A DNA stretch of 64,000 nucleotides from Deltaproteobacteria bacterium (GCA_021847425.1 JAJZRF010000007.1:1-64000); one strand, 5' to 3'. Numbered from the stretch's first letter, positions 42,083 through 52,279 are shown. A program made the numbers and translations. Notes: generated by a model from the sequence alone, not told the origin.

Positions 42083-45000
42083 ATGGGAACGACAGTCCGC
42101 CAGTTATACCGCGCCATAGATGGCATTCGTGAATACTGTTTCAACATCGAAAGCACCACGCCCCTGACCGCAACCGAGCTGGACCGGCTCCGGCTGGTGC
42201 TGGCGGACGGTTTTTTGGCCGCAACGGTCACCGACACCCCCAATCTCGTAGGCGACCGGGTGGTGGAGCTTGGGCCGCGGCTCAATTTTGCCACGGCCTG
42301 GTCGTCGAACCTGGTCTCCATCTGCCGGGCCATCGGCCTTGATGCGGTGACCAGAGTGGAGCGCTCCCGCCGCTTTCTGGTGGATGCGGGCGATGATCTC
42401 CCCACCTTTGTCGCAGCCAGCCACGACCGGATGACCGAGTGCCAATACATTGCGCCGCTCACCACCTTTGAAACCGGGGTGACCCCGGAGCCGGTGTATA
42501 CAATCGACCTGATGAGTCAGGGGCCGGACGGCTTGCTGGCCATCCCCGGCATTTCCATGGACGAATGGGATCGGAATTTCTACTACGACTACTTTGTCAC
42601 CAAGCACAAGCGCAACCCCACCATCGTCGAGATCATGGACCTCAACAACGCCAACTCCGAGCATTCCAGGCACGGCTTTTTCAGGGGGCGGCAGATCATC
42701 GACGGCGAGGAGCAGAAGAGCAATCTGTTTCAATTGGTCACCGACACCCTCACCGCCCATCCCAAGGGCAGCGTTATCGCTTTCAAGGACAACTCCAGCG
42801 CCGTGGAGGGTCACAAGCTCACCACCCTCATCCCGGACGAGCCCGGCGCGCCGTCGCGGCTCTCCGCCCAGGAGGTGGTCTACCATGTGCTGCTCACCGC
42901 CGAGACCCATAACTTCCCCACCGGGGTGGCCCCGTTTCCCGGCGCCGAGACCGGCACCGGTGGCAGAATCCGCGACGTGCAGGGCACCGGCAAGGGCGGC
43001 TTTGTCATGGCCGGGACCGCGGGCTACTGCGTGGCCAACCTCCACATCCCCGGCTACGACCTGCCCTGGGAGAACCGCTACGACTGCCCGGATAACCTGG
43101 CTTCGGCCCTGACCATCGAGATCGAGGCCAGTAACGGCGCCTCGGATTACGGCAACAAATTCGGCGAGCCCCTGGTCCTGGGCTTTACCCGCTCCTTTGA
43201 CCTGCGGCTTGACGACGGCGAGCGGTGGGGCTTTCTCAAGCCCATCATGTTCACCGCAGGGGTGGGCCAGATCGATGCCCGCCACACCGCCAAGGCCAAG
43301 GAGGAAAAGGGCATGCTCATCGTCCAGGTGGGCGGCCCGGCCTACCGGGTGGGTTTTGGCGGCGGGGCCGCTTCCAGCATGCTTCAGGGCGAGAATGTTT
43401 CCGAGCTTGATTTCGACGCGGTCCAGCGCGGCGACGCCGAGATGGAGCAGAAGATGAACCGGGTGATCCGGGCCTGCAACGAGATGGGCGACAAAACCCT
43501 GATCGATGTGATCCACGACCAGGGCGCGGGCGGCCCGGCCAATGTCTTGAAAGAGCTGGTGGAGAAGTCCGGCGGCCGCATCGAGATCCGCAACATCCGG
43601 GTGGGCGACCCCACCATGAGCGTGCTGGAGATCTATGTCGCCGAGTACCAGGAGCGCAACGGCTTCCTGATCCGGCCCGAAAATATCGAAAAATTCCAGG
43701 GTATCTGCGCACGGGAAAAGGTGGCCTGCGAGGTGCTGGGCGAGGTGACCGGCGACCTCCGCTTTGTGGTGCATGATGCGCAGGACGGCTCCACCCCGGT
43801 GGATATCGAGCTCAACGAGCTGCTGGGCAATGTGCCGGTCAAGACCTTCAGCGACAACCGGCGGCAGCCGGGGCTTAAGCCCTTGGCGGTGCAGGATCTC
43901 AGCGTGAAAGAGGCGCTGCACAATGTCCTGCGTCTGGTTTCCGTGGGCTCCAAACGCTTCCTCACCAATAAGGTGGACCGGGCCGTAACCGGCTTGATCG
44001 TGCGGCAGCAATGCTGCGGCCCCTTGCAGCTGCCGGTGAGCGATGTGGCGGTTTTAGCGCAGAGCCATTTTGCCAAGTCCGGCGTGGCCACGGCCATCGG
44101 CGAGCAGCCGATCAAGATGCTGGTCAACCCGGCAGCCGGGGCGCGGATGGCCGTGGGCGAGGCGTTGACCAATCTGGTCTGGGCCAAGGTGGTTGAGCTT
44201 GAGCAGGTGAAATGCTCGGCCAACTGGATGTGGGCGCCCAAGCTGGAAGGCGAGGGCGCGGCCATGTACGACGCGGCCCTGGCCATGCGCGAGGCCATGA
44301 TCGGGGTGGGCATCGCCGTGGATGGCGGCAAGGACAGCCTCTCCATGGCCACCAAGGTGGGCAAGGAAACGGTCAAGTCGCCCAGGGAGCTGGTGATCTC
44401 GGTGTACGGCGCCGTGGCGGACATCACCAAGGTGGTGAGCCCGGACATCAAACAGCCCGGCTCCGCCCTGTTGTTCGTGGATTTGAGTGAAGGCAGGAAC
44501 CGGCTCGGCGGCACGGCCCTGGCCCAGACCCTGGGCAAGCTCGGCAACGAGTCGCCGGATATGGACAACCCAGGCTTGGTGAAAAAGGGGTTCTGCGCGG
44601 TGCAGGAACTGATCGACCAGGGTTTGGTCGCCGCAGGTCACGACCGCAGCGACGGGGGCTTGGTCACCACCGTGCTGGAGATGGCCTTCAGTGGCAACTG
44701 CGGTCTGGATCTGGCCATGACCGGCACGGCTTCTGCCATCGAAGCGCTCTTCAGCGAAGAGCTGGGGCTGGTGCTGGAATGCGCGGCCGACCAGGAACAG
44801 GCAGTGCAGGAGATCCTCGCCAAGTACGGGGTGCCTGTTGTCCTGCTCGGCACAACCACCCCGGCCAAGGAAATCCGCATCAGCTATAACGGCGCCATGG
44901 TGCTGATCGAGGACATGCGGGTTCTCCGCCAGTGGTGGGAGGAGACCAGCTACCAGCTGGAGCGGCTTCAGATCAAGCCCTCCTGCGCCGACGAGGAAAA

Positions 45001-45883
45001 GAAAAATATCTACGACCGCAAGGGCCCGACCTACCATTTGAGCTTCACCCCGGCCAAGACCGCACCCGAACTGCTGGCGAAAACCAACAAACCCAAGGTG
45101 GCCATCCTGCGCGACGAGGGCTCCAACTCCGACCGGGAGATGAGTTCGGCCTTTTACGCTGCGGGTTTTGAGCCCTGGGACGTGACCATGACCGACCTGC
45201 TGGCCGGGCGCATCACCCTGGACGGCTTCCGGGGGTTGGCCGCGGTGGGGGGATTTTCCTACGCCGATGTGCCCGAGTCCGCCAAGGGCTGGGCCGCCAC
45301 CATCCTGTTCAACGACCGGCTCAAGGCGATGTTCCAGGCCTTTTACGACCGGCCCGACACCTTTACCCTGGGCATCTGCAACGGCTGTCAGCTCTTCGGT
45401 CTGCTGGGGCTGGTGCCTTGGCAGGGGCGGCTCCCGGCGGAGCAGCAACCCCGCTTCATCCACAATCTTTCAGGCCGTTTCGAATCGCGCTGGGTCACGG
45501 TCAAGGTGCTCAAAAGCCCGGCCATGATGCTCAAGGGCATGGAGGATCTCACCTTCGGCATCCACGTGGACCATGGCGAAGGGTTCCTGCATTTCCCCGA
45601 CCCGGCCGTCAAGGCGCAGGTGTTGGCCGAGAACCTCGCCACCCTCGCCTATGTGGATGATGCGGGCCAGCCCACCGAGGCGTATCCCCTGAACCCCAAC
45701 GGCTCGCCCGGCGGCCTCACCGGTCTCTGCTCGCCCGATGGCCGTCATCTGGCCATGATGCCCCACCCGGAACGAGCCTTTTTGCCCTGGCAGTGCCACT
45801 GGCTGCCCGAGGAGATGAAGCAGCTTGAGGTCTCACCCTGGCTGAGGATGTTCCAGAATGCCTATGCGTGGTGCATGAAGTAG
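42083..45883 (+). CDS. purL: Phosphoribosylformylglycinamidine synthase (large, with glutaminase domain)
   Basis: 1266 aa; 'NNANSEHSRHGFF', 'AETHNFPTGVAPFPGAETGTGGRIRD', C-terminal GATase 'LGICNGCQLFGLLGLVPW' and 'MMPHPERAFLPWQC'. Confidence 0.96.
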   Translation: MGTTVRQLYRAIDGIREYCFNIESTTPLTATELDRLRLVLADGFLAATVTDTPNLVGDRVVELGPRLNFATAWSSNLVSICRAIGLDAVTRVERSRRFLVDAGDDLPTFVAASHDRMTECQYIAPLTTFETGVTPEPVYTIDLMSQGPDGLLAIPGISMDEWDRNFYYDYFVTKHKRNPTIVEIMDLNNANSEHSRHGFFRGRQIIDGEEQKSNLFQLVTDTLTAHPKGSVIAFKDNSSAVEGHKLTTLIPDEPGAPSRLSAQEVVYHVLLTAETHNFPTGVAPFPGAETGTGGRIRDVQGTGKGGFVMAGTAGYCVANLHIPGYDLPWENRYDCPDNLASALTIEIEASNGASDYGNKFGEPLVLGFTRSFDLRLDDGERWGFLKPIMFTAGVGQIDARHTAKAKEEKGMLIVQVGGPAYRVGFGGGAASSMLQGENVSELDFDAVQRGDAEMEQKMNRVIRACNEMGDKTLIDVIHDQGAGGPANVLKELVEKSGGRIEIRNIRVGDPTMSVLEIYVAEYQERNGFLIRPENIEKFQGICAREKVACEVLGEVTGDLRFVVHDAQDGSTPVDIELNELLGNVPVKTFSDNRRQPGLKPLAVQDLSVKEALHNVLRLVSVGSKRFLTNKVDRAVTGLIVRQQCCGPLQLPVSDVAVLAQSHFAKSGVATAIGEQPIKMLVNPAAGARMAVGEALTNLVWAKVVELEQVKCSANWMWAPKLEGEGAAMYDAALAMREAMIGVGIAVDGGKDSLSMATKVGKETVKSPRELVISVYGAVADITKVVSPDIKQPGSALLFVDLSEGRNRLGGTALAQTLGKLGNESPDMDNPGLVKKGFCAVQELIDQGLVAAGHDRSDGGLVTTVLEMAFSGNCGLDLAMTGTASAIEALFSEELGLVLECAADQEQAVQEILAKYGVPVVLLGTTTPAKEIRISYNGAMVLIEDMRVLRQWWEETSYQLERLQIKPSCADEEKKNIYDRKGPTYHLSFTPAKTAPELLAKTNKPKVAILRDEGSNSDREMSSAFYAAGFEPWDVTMTDLLAGRITLDGFRGLAAVGGFSYADVPESAKGWAATILFNDRLKAMFQAFYDRPDTFTLGICNGCQLFGLLGLVPWQGRLPAEQQPRFIHNLSGRFESRWVTVKVLKSPAMMLKGMEDLTFGIHVDHGEGFLHFPDPAVKAQVLAENLATLAYVDDAGQPTEAYPLNPNGSPGGLTGLCSPDGRHLAMMPHPERAFLPWQCHWLPEEMKQLEVSPWLRMFQNAYAWCMK

Positions 45884-46040
45884 CTCTGAAAAGCGATTGG
45901 CCCGGATGGCTCAAGGTCTCTGTTAGCGGGGTTACGATTGCAAAGAAACCAACAAACTGTTATATGTTTGTGCGATTGAGGGAGCTTGTAGCCTGTTGGG
46001 GAAAGCGATTTCGTATAATCATTTTTGATGAGACCAGATT

Positions 46041-46373
46041 ATGATGAAACGGGTGGGAATTTTGGCGTTTTGCGTGATTTCCAGTATCTCTGCTTCGGCA
46101 TTTGCTGATGGCGTGGATGGCAATGCAGTACTTGGCGGCGCCCTCGGTGGTGCTGCCGGGGCTGCGGTCGGTTCCGCCATCGGCGGGCGTGACGGCGCCA
46201 TGGTCGGCGCCGGTTTAGGCGGTGTGGCCGGGGTGGCGGTTGCTACCTCTGGGAGGAAAGCGCCGGTAAGAACCAGGGAAAGAGTGGTGTATGTCCATGA
46301 AAGGGAACACCATGATAATGGTCGTCATCTGGGCCACTACAAGCATCGCAGGGACCATGGGCATGATGACTGA
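46041..46373 (+). CDS. Glycine-zipper envelope protein
   Basis: Signal peptide, 'GNAVLGGALGGAAGAAVGSAIGGRDGAMVGAGLGGVAGVAVA', basic/His-rich tail. Confidence 0.75.
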   Translation: MMKRVGILAFCVISSISASAFADGVDGNAVLGGALGGAAGAAVGSAIGGRDGAMVGAGLGGVAGVAVATSGRKAPVRTRERVVYVHEREHHDNGRHLGHYKHRRDHGHDD

Positions 46374-46404
46374 TCGGCTATAGTCGGGAAATGTCGGCAT
46401 ATAA

Positions 46405-46438
46405 AAAAAGGCATCTTTTTGAGATACCCTTTTTTTAT
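46405..46438. terminator. Rho-independent terminator
   Basis: AAAAAAAGGCATCTTTTTGAGATACCCTTTTTTT. Confidence 0.75.
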
Positions 46439-46481
46439 GGAGTGGCCGGAAGAATAGCAAGCACGGGTGTCTAGTCAGCGG

Positions 46482-47528
46482 CTACAGGCCAAACAGCGTC
46501 CGCTGGCGCGGGTCAACCCCGTTATCCTGTCCTTGGTTCGAGGGGGATGCGCCATCATCGGTCCGATGCCCTTTGACAAAGAGAAAACGCTCCAGATTGC
46601 GCTGAAACTCCGTCCATTGATACCCTTCGCCCTTTGCCTGTCTGGCCAAGCGATCCAGGTAGTTGATCTTGGCATCGAGATCGTCCAGAAAGTTTAAGGC
46701 AAAGGCCTCCTGCATCATGGGCAGGGAGGGGGAGCCGAACTCATACCGGCCGTGATGGCTCAGAATAAGGTGCTTGAGCCGGTCGCCAAGATCTTCCGGG
46801 AACCCGGAGATTTCATTGATTTTTTCCTGAATCATCTCGATCCCCAGAACCATGTGCCCCACCAGCCGGCCCCGGTCCGAGTATTCAAAGGGGAAGGAGT
46901 CGAAATTGAACTCCTTGAGCTTGCCGATGTCGTGGAGGAGTGCCCCGGCCACGAGCAGGGAGCGGTCCAGGCCCGGGTAGAGGGCGCTGACGCTGTCTGC
47001 CAGCCGGGCCACAGCCAGGGTGTGTTCCAGCAACCCGCCCACATAGGCATGGTGCATCGCCTTGGCTGCGGGCGCTTTTTTTATGGCGGCCATGAGCTTG
47101 CGTTCTCCGAACAGGGAGAGGAGCAGCTCCTTTAAAAATGGATTCTCCACGCTGCCAGCCAGTTTGACCAGTTCCTTGGCCATGAGGGTGACGTTGCCCT
47201 GGGTGGAGGGGACAAACAGGGCCAGATCAACCTCGCTGTCTGCAGTCCGGCTGAGGGAATCGATCCGGAGCTGGAGGATGCCTCGGTAGGCCTGGGCCTG
47301 ACCGCTAACACGAACAATGGCCCCGGCCGGACATTCGTCCATGAGCTGCTCGGCATTTTCCCAGACCCGGCCCGAGATCTCGCCGGTGGCGTCCATCAGA
47401 ACCAGGCTCAGATAGGGCTTGCCCGCCTTGGTTTCGCCCCGGCTCATTTCCCGGACCAGAAAAAGGTCGTGGATTGGCTGGCCGTCGGTGATTTCTTTTA
47501 TCTGGATGGTTTTTTTTGCTGTTGTCAT
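46482..47528 (-). CDS. YhaM-like OB-fold/HD-domain nuclease
   Basis: OB-like 'SLVLMDATGEISGRVWENAEQL' plus HD 'HHAYVGGLLEHTLAVARLADSVSALYPGLDRSLLVAGALLHDIGKLKEF'. Confidence 0.88.
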   Translation of the reverse strand: MTTAKKTIQIKEITDGQPIHDLFLVREMSRGETKAGKPYLSLVLMDATGEISGRVWENAEQLMDECPAGAIVRVSGQAQAYRGILQLRIDSLSRTADSEVDLALFVPSTQGNVTLMAKELVKLAGSVENPFLKELLLSLFGERKLMAAIKKAPAAKAMHHAYVGGLLEHTLAVARLADSVSALYPGLDRSLLVAGALLHDIGKLKEFNFDSFPFEYSDRGRLVGHMVLGIEMIQEKINEISGFPEDLGDRLKHLILSHHGRYEFGSPSLPMMQEAFALNFLDDLDAKINYLDRLARQAKGEGYQWTEFQRNLERFLFVKGHRTDDGASPSNQGQDNGVDPRQRTLFGL

Positions 47529-47579
47529 GGAGTCATTGAATCAGGAGCAGCTATTGAAGGGTAAGGGGTAATTGCTTGT

Positions 47580-47981
47580 TTACAGGCGGGCGTCAATTTT
47601 CTGGTTTAATTGCTTCCATGAGAGAATTTTTTCGTCAGCCGTCATGAGCGTGGCTTCACTCTCAATGGCTGTGGCAACAATCATGCGGTCGGCGGGATCA
47701 CCGTGAAACAAGGGCGACTGGCCTGCATGAATCGCCGTTGTGCCGCGCAGAGGGATTTCAAGCAACCCGGCTTGCAGCAGCTCAAAGCGCCAGTCTGCAA
47801 GTTCCGTCTGCATGGTCAACCGCTTTTTTTCAATCAGCATGGCAACCTCCCAAAAACTGATGGTCGCTACGCCAAGCTGGCTGTTTGCCAGGGATTCGTT
47901 GATGGTTTGCAGCGCGGTTTTTCCCAGTCGCGGGTTCCCTTCGTCCAGCCAGACAAGAACATGGGTGTCAAGAAGCAGCAT
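47580..47981 (-). CDS. PIN-domain toxin (VapC)
   Basis: 'MLLLDTHVLVWLDEGNPRLG...STISFWEV-like GVATISFWEVAMLIEKKRL...FHGDPADRMIVATAI...LMTADEKI'. Confidence 0.9.
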   Translation of the reverse strand: MLLLDTHVLVWLDEGNPRLGKTALQTINESLANSQLGVATISFWEVAMLIEKKRLTMQTELADWRFELLQAGLLEIPLRGTTAIHAGQSPLFHGDPADRMIVATAIESEATLMTADEKILSWKQLNQKIDARL

Positions 47982-48205
47982 TATTCCGCATCCCAGGCAA
48001 TATCCAGCGGAGCAATCAGATCATCCTTGCTTACTATTTTCCCTTTATGCAGCCCAAAGAGTGTTGTCGGCGGGGTCCGGTACGGCTTCAGGATGGAGAC
48101 AGGTTTCCCATTCTTGGTAATCACGATTTCTTCGCCCGTCTGGTTCACTTCATCCATGAAATGCAAGCATTTTGCCTTGAATTCCGAAGCCTTGACTGTT
48201 TGCAT
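47981..48205 (-). CDS. Phd/YefM-type antitoxin
   Basis: 'MQTVKASEFKAKCLHFMDEVNQTGEEIVITKNGKPVSILKPY'; 1 bp stop/start overlap with toxin. Confidence 0.9.
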   Translation of the reverse strand: MQTVKASEFKAKCLHFMDEVNQTGEEIVITKNGKPVSILKPYRTPPTTLFGLHKGKIVSKDDLIAPLDIAWDAE

Positions 48206-48230
48206 GTTTTTCTCCTTCCCTTGTTCTGGT

Positions 48231-48295
48231 GGATATTATGACTATAGTCATCACCATGGTCATATGCAAGGTTTTTGTGGGATATTGTGACTACA
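48231..48295 (-). promoter_or_regulatory. Putative operator of the VapC/Phd operon
   Basis: Direct repeats GGATATTATGACTATA (48231-48246) and GGATATTGTGACTACA (48280-48295), the first embedding perfect palindrome ATGACTATAGTCAT (48238-48251). Confidence 0.6.
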
Positions 48296-48489
48296 CAAAC
48301 AGGGGGATACTTCTATTTTCTCTAAGGACAGAGATGATGGGTGTCACCTGGAGCCATACGTCACTGGTGCTCGTCCTGATGGTCGGATACAGAAGCAAAG
48401 TCTATGGCGGGCATTATTTTCGCTCTGTTTCCACTGCGTGTCGGCGAATCGCCTCAAGCACCGTAACCGCTTTTTCAATGGCAGATATA

Positions 48490-49659
48490 TCAAAGCTGCT
48501 CCGCCAGGATAGAGATATTCCGCCACGGGATCACGTTGACCCGCGTCCTTTGCTGGCTGTCATCTCCTGCATAGACAAGGTGGGCGGGCCCTGAGCTGCC
48601 GGCAGCAAGTTGAAGCCACTTGTCCAGGCCGGTAAAGTAATCGGCGGTAACCGTTCGTCCGGATTTAACCTCTATGGGAAGCAGACGTTCCCCCTGTTCG
48701 GCCAGTACGTCAACCTCATTGCCCGTACTATCTCGCCAGAAATAAAGGTTCGGTTGCAGTCCGCGGTTTAATCTCCCCTTGATAAGCTCGGCCACGACCC
48801 AGGTTTCAAAGAGGGCTCCCCGCAAGGAATGAATCGTTATCTGACTTTGCTCCTGGATCCCCAACAGCCACGAAACAAGGCCGGTATCGAAAAAATAGAG
48901 CTTGGGCGATTTGATCAACCGTTTGTTGAAATTCCGGCAATGGGGGTGAAGCAAAAAGACAATGTAGCTTGCTTCGAGCACGGAGAGCCAGGCTTTCGCT
49001 GTATTATGGGTAATTCCGCAATCATTGGCCAGAGAGGAAAGATTAAGTAACTGCCCGGTTCTGGCCGCACACATGCGCAGAAACAGTTGAAAGCTCTTCA
49101 AATCCCGGACCTGAATCAACTGGTGGAGATCCCGTTCCACATAGGTGCTGACGTAACCGGGGTACCAGTCGGCCGGGGAAACCTCCCTGTCATAGAGGGG
49201 AGGGTAGGAACCGCTATAAATCGTTGTTTCCAGCTCGGCATGGCTCCGTCCCGCATCAAGGAGTTCGCCGTGGCTGAATGGCAGCAATTGCACCATGCCG
49301 ACCCGCCCCGCCAGGGATTGGGTGATTTTTGAACGAAGGCCGAACTGCTGAGAGCCGGTCAGAATATACAGCCCCATCCTCTGGTCCTGATCAACGATGG
49401 CCTGGATATAGGAGAATAGATCCGGACAGCGTTGGACCTCGTCAAGGATCGCACCGTCAGGATAGCGGCCCAGAAAGGCCCTTGGGTCAGTATCGGCAAA
49501 GGCGCGGGTATCGGGATCTTCCAAGGATACATAGGGCTTTTCGGGAAAAACCGCCTGTGCCAAGGTTGTTTTTCCCGATTGACGCGGGCCGGTAATGGCC
49601 AAAACGGGAAATCCCTTGCACAACCGAAGAACGGTGTCGATCGCCTTTCTTTTGATCAT
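48490..49659 (-). CDS. AAA_14/DUF4143 ATP-binding protein
   Basis: 'VLAITGPRQSGKTTLAQAVFPEKPYVSLEDPDTRAFA...ILDEVQRCPDLFSYIQAIVD...YILTGSQQF...YVSTYVERDLHQLIQVRDL...LFETWVVAELIK...NEVDVLAE...IEVKSGRTV'. Confidence 0.93.
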   Translation of the reverse strand: MIKRKAIDTVLRLCKGFPVLAITGPRQSGKTTLAQAVFPEKPYVSLEDPDTRAFADTDPRAFLGRYPDGAILDEVQRCPDLFSYIQAIVDQDQRMGLYILTGSQQFGLRSKITQSLAGRVGMVQLLPFSHGELLDAGRSHAELETTIYSGSYPPLYDREVSPADWYPGYVSTYVERDLHQLIQVRDLKSFQLFLRMCAARTGQLLNLSSLANDCGITHNTAKAWLSVLEASYIVFLLHPHCRNFNKRLIKSPKLYFFDTGLVSWLLGIQEQSQITIHSLRGALFETWVVAELIKGRLNRGLQPNLYFWRDSTGNEVDVLAEQGERLLPIEVKSGRTVTADYFTGLDKWLQLAAGSSGPAHLVYAGDDSQQRTRVNVIPWRNISILAEQL

Positions 49660-49674
49660 GGTGGTATGGTAGCA

Positions 49675-49712
49675 GCTATTTTGTAAATTGGCAATTCAAT
49701 TTACAAAATAGC
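49675..49712. promoter_or_regulatory. 38-bp inverted repeat directly upstream of DUF4143 ATPase
   Basis: GCTATTTTGTAAATTG-GCAATT-CAATTTACAAAATAGC, perfect 16 bp arms, 15 nt upstream of the start codon. Confidence 0.85.
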
Positions 49713-49849
49713 AAAGCTCAGCGGGAAAGCCGGGTGGGGAGCGTGCAATAGAGAAATCGTGGCGCACTCGAAAAAAAGGAAAAATGTCACAGGATCGCAC
49801 AGAAAATCAACAAGTTACCAACAAATAAGAGGTATCCAGAATGGCGAGG

Positions 49850-50683
49850 TCATCGGCGCGGGGTTGCCTTCTTCGCAACGCGCACAACCTCAAGATGGGG
49901 CGGCTTCCATTCAAGCCTGAAAATTGGCCCGACATCGGGAATCGCAGGCAGATAGTCCGGGACGAGATCGGCCAATGCGGCAGGGGGCGCCCCTTTCCTT
50001 GCTTCGTAACGGCGGATGGCCTCAAGCGCCGTCACCGCCCTTTCAAACGCGGTGATCTCCCTGGCATACCGTTTTTTGACCTGCTCATCTTTTTCGGAGG
50101 CATACATGCCCCGCAACCCGATCAGCGCGGCATAAATATCTCCGCCCTCGGCCGAGAGGAGGTTTGCAAGGTGTTCCAAAATGGGGGGGCCATTGGGCTT
50201 TGCTGCGGCAAGGTGAAAGAGCCGTGCCGCTTCCAAGGGTTCGCCAAGGTAGTACATATCGTTGAAGCCGGCAAAAAACGGCAGGACAAAGTTGTCCGGC
50301 AGGGCGGCCATTCCTTGGGCAAGTACGCTGTTTGCGTAACGGGCGTAGTCCTTGTTGATATAGGGCAGAATTGCCTGGCAAAGAAAATAGGTGTCGATGA
50401 ACTGCGGATGCAAGGTAGCGGCGGCGGTAAAGTAGTGGGCAAGGGGGTCTGCATATTCCAAGGGATCGCGGCCTGGTTTGACTCCGCCATAAAAAACGCT
50501 TGCCTTGATAAACAGCATTTCGCCGCCCAGTTGGTGGAGATACCCCAAGGCGATTTTCTGGATTACCGGGGGCAAGGGTGGGGAGAGTTGCTGGCTGCTT
50601 TCGGAAAAACGACCCTCCTGGAGAGAAAAGAGCGCCCCATACAAGAAAAGCAGGAGAAAAAAGAGGGGCAACCTGGCGCTCAT
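49850..50683 (-). CDS. Membrane-anchored TPR-like protein in pilus/ABC cluster (PilG-like position)
   Basis: N-terminal TM and helical repeat-like sequence; overlaps ABC permease gene by 4 bp. Confidence 0.55.
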   Translation of the reverse strand: MSARLPLFFLLLFLYGALFSLQEGRFSESSQQLSPPLPPVIQKIALGYLHQLGGEMLFIKASVFYGGVKPGRDPLEYADPLAHYFTAAATLHPQFIDTYFLCQAILPYINKDYARYANSVLAQGMAALPDNFVLPFFAGFNDMYYLGEPLEAARLFHLAAAKPNGPPILEHLANLLSAEGGDIYAALIGLRGMYASEKDEQVKKRYAREITAFERAVTALEAIRRYEARKGAPPAALADLVPDYLPAIPDVGPIFRLEWKPPHLEVVRVAKKATPRR

Positions 50684-51507
50684 TGCAGATCCCGGCGCTG
50701 GTAGACAAGGCAGGCAAGCCAGAGAAAAAGGCCGACATAGGAGATGGTCAGGCCAAAATTGATCAACATGAGCGAGAGATCCGGCAACGGGACCGATGAG
50801 GCGATCATGTTCTTGAAGTCCAGCCGGTCAAAATCCGGGAAAACAGCGGTCAGCCACCGCAGCATGTTTTCCAAGCCCTGTTGCGCTCCTTCTCGGGCGG
50901 CTCGTTGACCCACGGCCTCCCGCACCACCGGCAACCCGGAGCAGATGGCGTAAAAGGACAGAGAGATGAGCAGTACCGGAAAGCTGCCGCGCACCAGGCC
51001 GGAGAACAGGAGGATGACGGAAAGCAGCATCAGCTCCATGGCAACAAGGCCGAACCAGGCTAAAAGATACGGGAACATATTGAACTGGCTGAAGTACACT
51101 GGCGCTACCAGCTGTTTGATGATCAGCAGGGCGCCCAACCCCAGCCCGCACAGGAGCAGATTCAGCAACAGGAGAAGGCCGGCAAGGCCGGAGAAGATGC
51201 CGAGGACATATTCGCCTCGCGAAATCGGCCGGGCCAGTAGGGAATAGATGACCTTTCGTTCCTCATCCAGGGCAATGACCTGCACCGCATGAAAAAAAAG
51301 AAAGATACAGCCCGAAAGCCACGCCAGGGAGAGGATGAAGTCCCCGGAGGCTCGGCCGATATCCCTGGGGATAAAATCAAAGAACAGGAGTGCCCCTGCC
51401 TGGGCTGCCACGGAAAGGACGATAAGGCCCAGGAGTGCATGACGGCGTAGGCCGTCGATGAGAACGAGGCGGGCAATTGCTGCAATGCGTTTGAGAGATT
51501 TAGTCAT
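50680..51507 (-). CDS. ABC-2 type transporter permease (PilI-like position)
   Basis: Six-TM pattern with 'EERKVIYSLLARPISRGEYVLGIFSG'; overlaps ATPase gene by 8 bp. Confidence 0.85.
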   Translation of the reverse strand: MTKSLKRIAAIARLVLIDGLRRHALLGLIVLSVAAQAGALLFFDFIPRDIGRASGDFILSLAWLSGCIFLFFHAVQVIALDEERKVIYSLLARPISRGEYVLGIFSGLAGLLLLLNLLLCGLGLGALLIIKQLVAPVYFSQFNMFPYLLAWFGLVAMELMLLSVILLFSGLVRGSFPVLLISLSFYAICSGLPVVREAVGQRAAREGAQQGLENMLRWLTAVFPDFDRLDFKNMIASSVPLPDLSLMLINFGLTISYVGLFLWLACLVYQRRDLQ

Positions 51508-52243
51508 TTTCGGTCACCTGCTGTACCAGGCTGAGATATCCCTCCACAAAGGTGGGGCATCCCTGCTTTTCCGCCAGGGCTTGGGGCTGGCCTTCAAAGA
51601 TTTTTTTCCCCTTGTGCAGCACAAGCACGTTGTCTACCAATCGGTCCACATCTTCCAGGATATGAGAGCAGAACAGAATGGTTCTTCCCTGGTCCTTCAG
51701 CTCGCCGATGAGCGCAAGAATATCGGCCCGGCCGATTGGGTCCAGGCCGCTCATGGGCTCATCCAAGATCAGCAGCTCCGGGTCATTGAGCAGGGCGATG
51801 GCGAAGTTGGCCCGTTGCTGCATGCCCTTGGAGTAGTTGCGCAGCGGTCGTTTGCGGGCATCCCAGAGGCCTAGACGCCGGAGCCATTTTTCAGAGGCGG
51901 TATGGACCTCCTGTGGCTCCATACTACAGGTGCTGCCGGTAAAATGCAGCATGTCCAAGACAGTGAGGTTCGAGGGGAAATTGGCGGTTTCCGGCAGATA
52001 ACCGACCCTGCGGCGGATTTCTGGTTTTTTGGGAGATGATCCTAATATCGAAATGGAACCGGCATCAGGTCGAATGAAATCCATGAGCAGCTTGATACTG
52101 GTGGACTTGCCCGCGCCGTTGGCGCCGATGAGGCCGATAGTTTCACCTTTGTCCAAGGAGAAGGAAACATTGGTGAGGGCAGCATGGGCCTTGGATGTGA
52201 TTTCTTGTGCGTATGTTTTTGAAACATTATCAAATCTAATCAT
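51500..52243 (-). CDS. ABC transporter ATP-binding protein (PilH-like position)
   Basis: 'IGLIGANGAGKSTSIKLLMDFIRPDAGSISILG...NYSKGMQQRANFAIALLNDPELLILDEPMSGLDPIGR'. Confidence 0.95.
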   Translation of the reverse strand: MIRFDNVSKTYAQEITSKAHAALTNVSFSLDKGETIGLIGANGAGKSTSIKLLMDFIRPDAGSISILGSSPKKPEIRRRVGYLPETANFPSNLTVLDMLHFTGSTCSMEPQEVHTASEKWLRRLGLWDARKRPLRNYSKGMQQRANFAIALLNDPELLILDEPMSGLDPIGRADILALIGELKDQGRTILFCSHILEDVDRLVDNVLVLHKGKKIFEGQPQALAEKQGCPTFVEGYLSLVQQVTEND

Positions 52244-52279
52244 ATGGGAAAGTTACAAGGCGAGCAATAAAAGTCAAAT

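Noticed and set aside
42104-44011. 635-aa minus-strand ORF opposite purL
   Set aside because: Antisense shadow ORF; purL is full length and clear.
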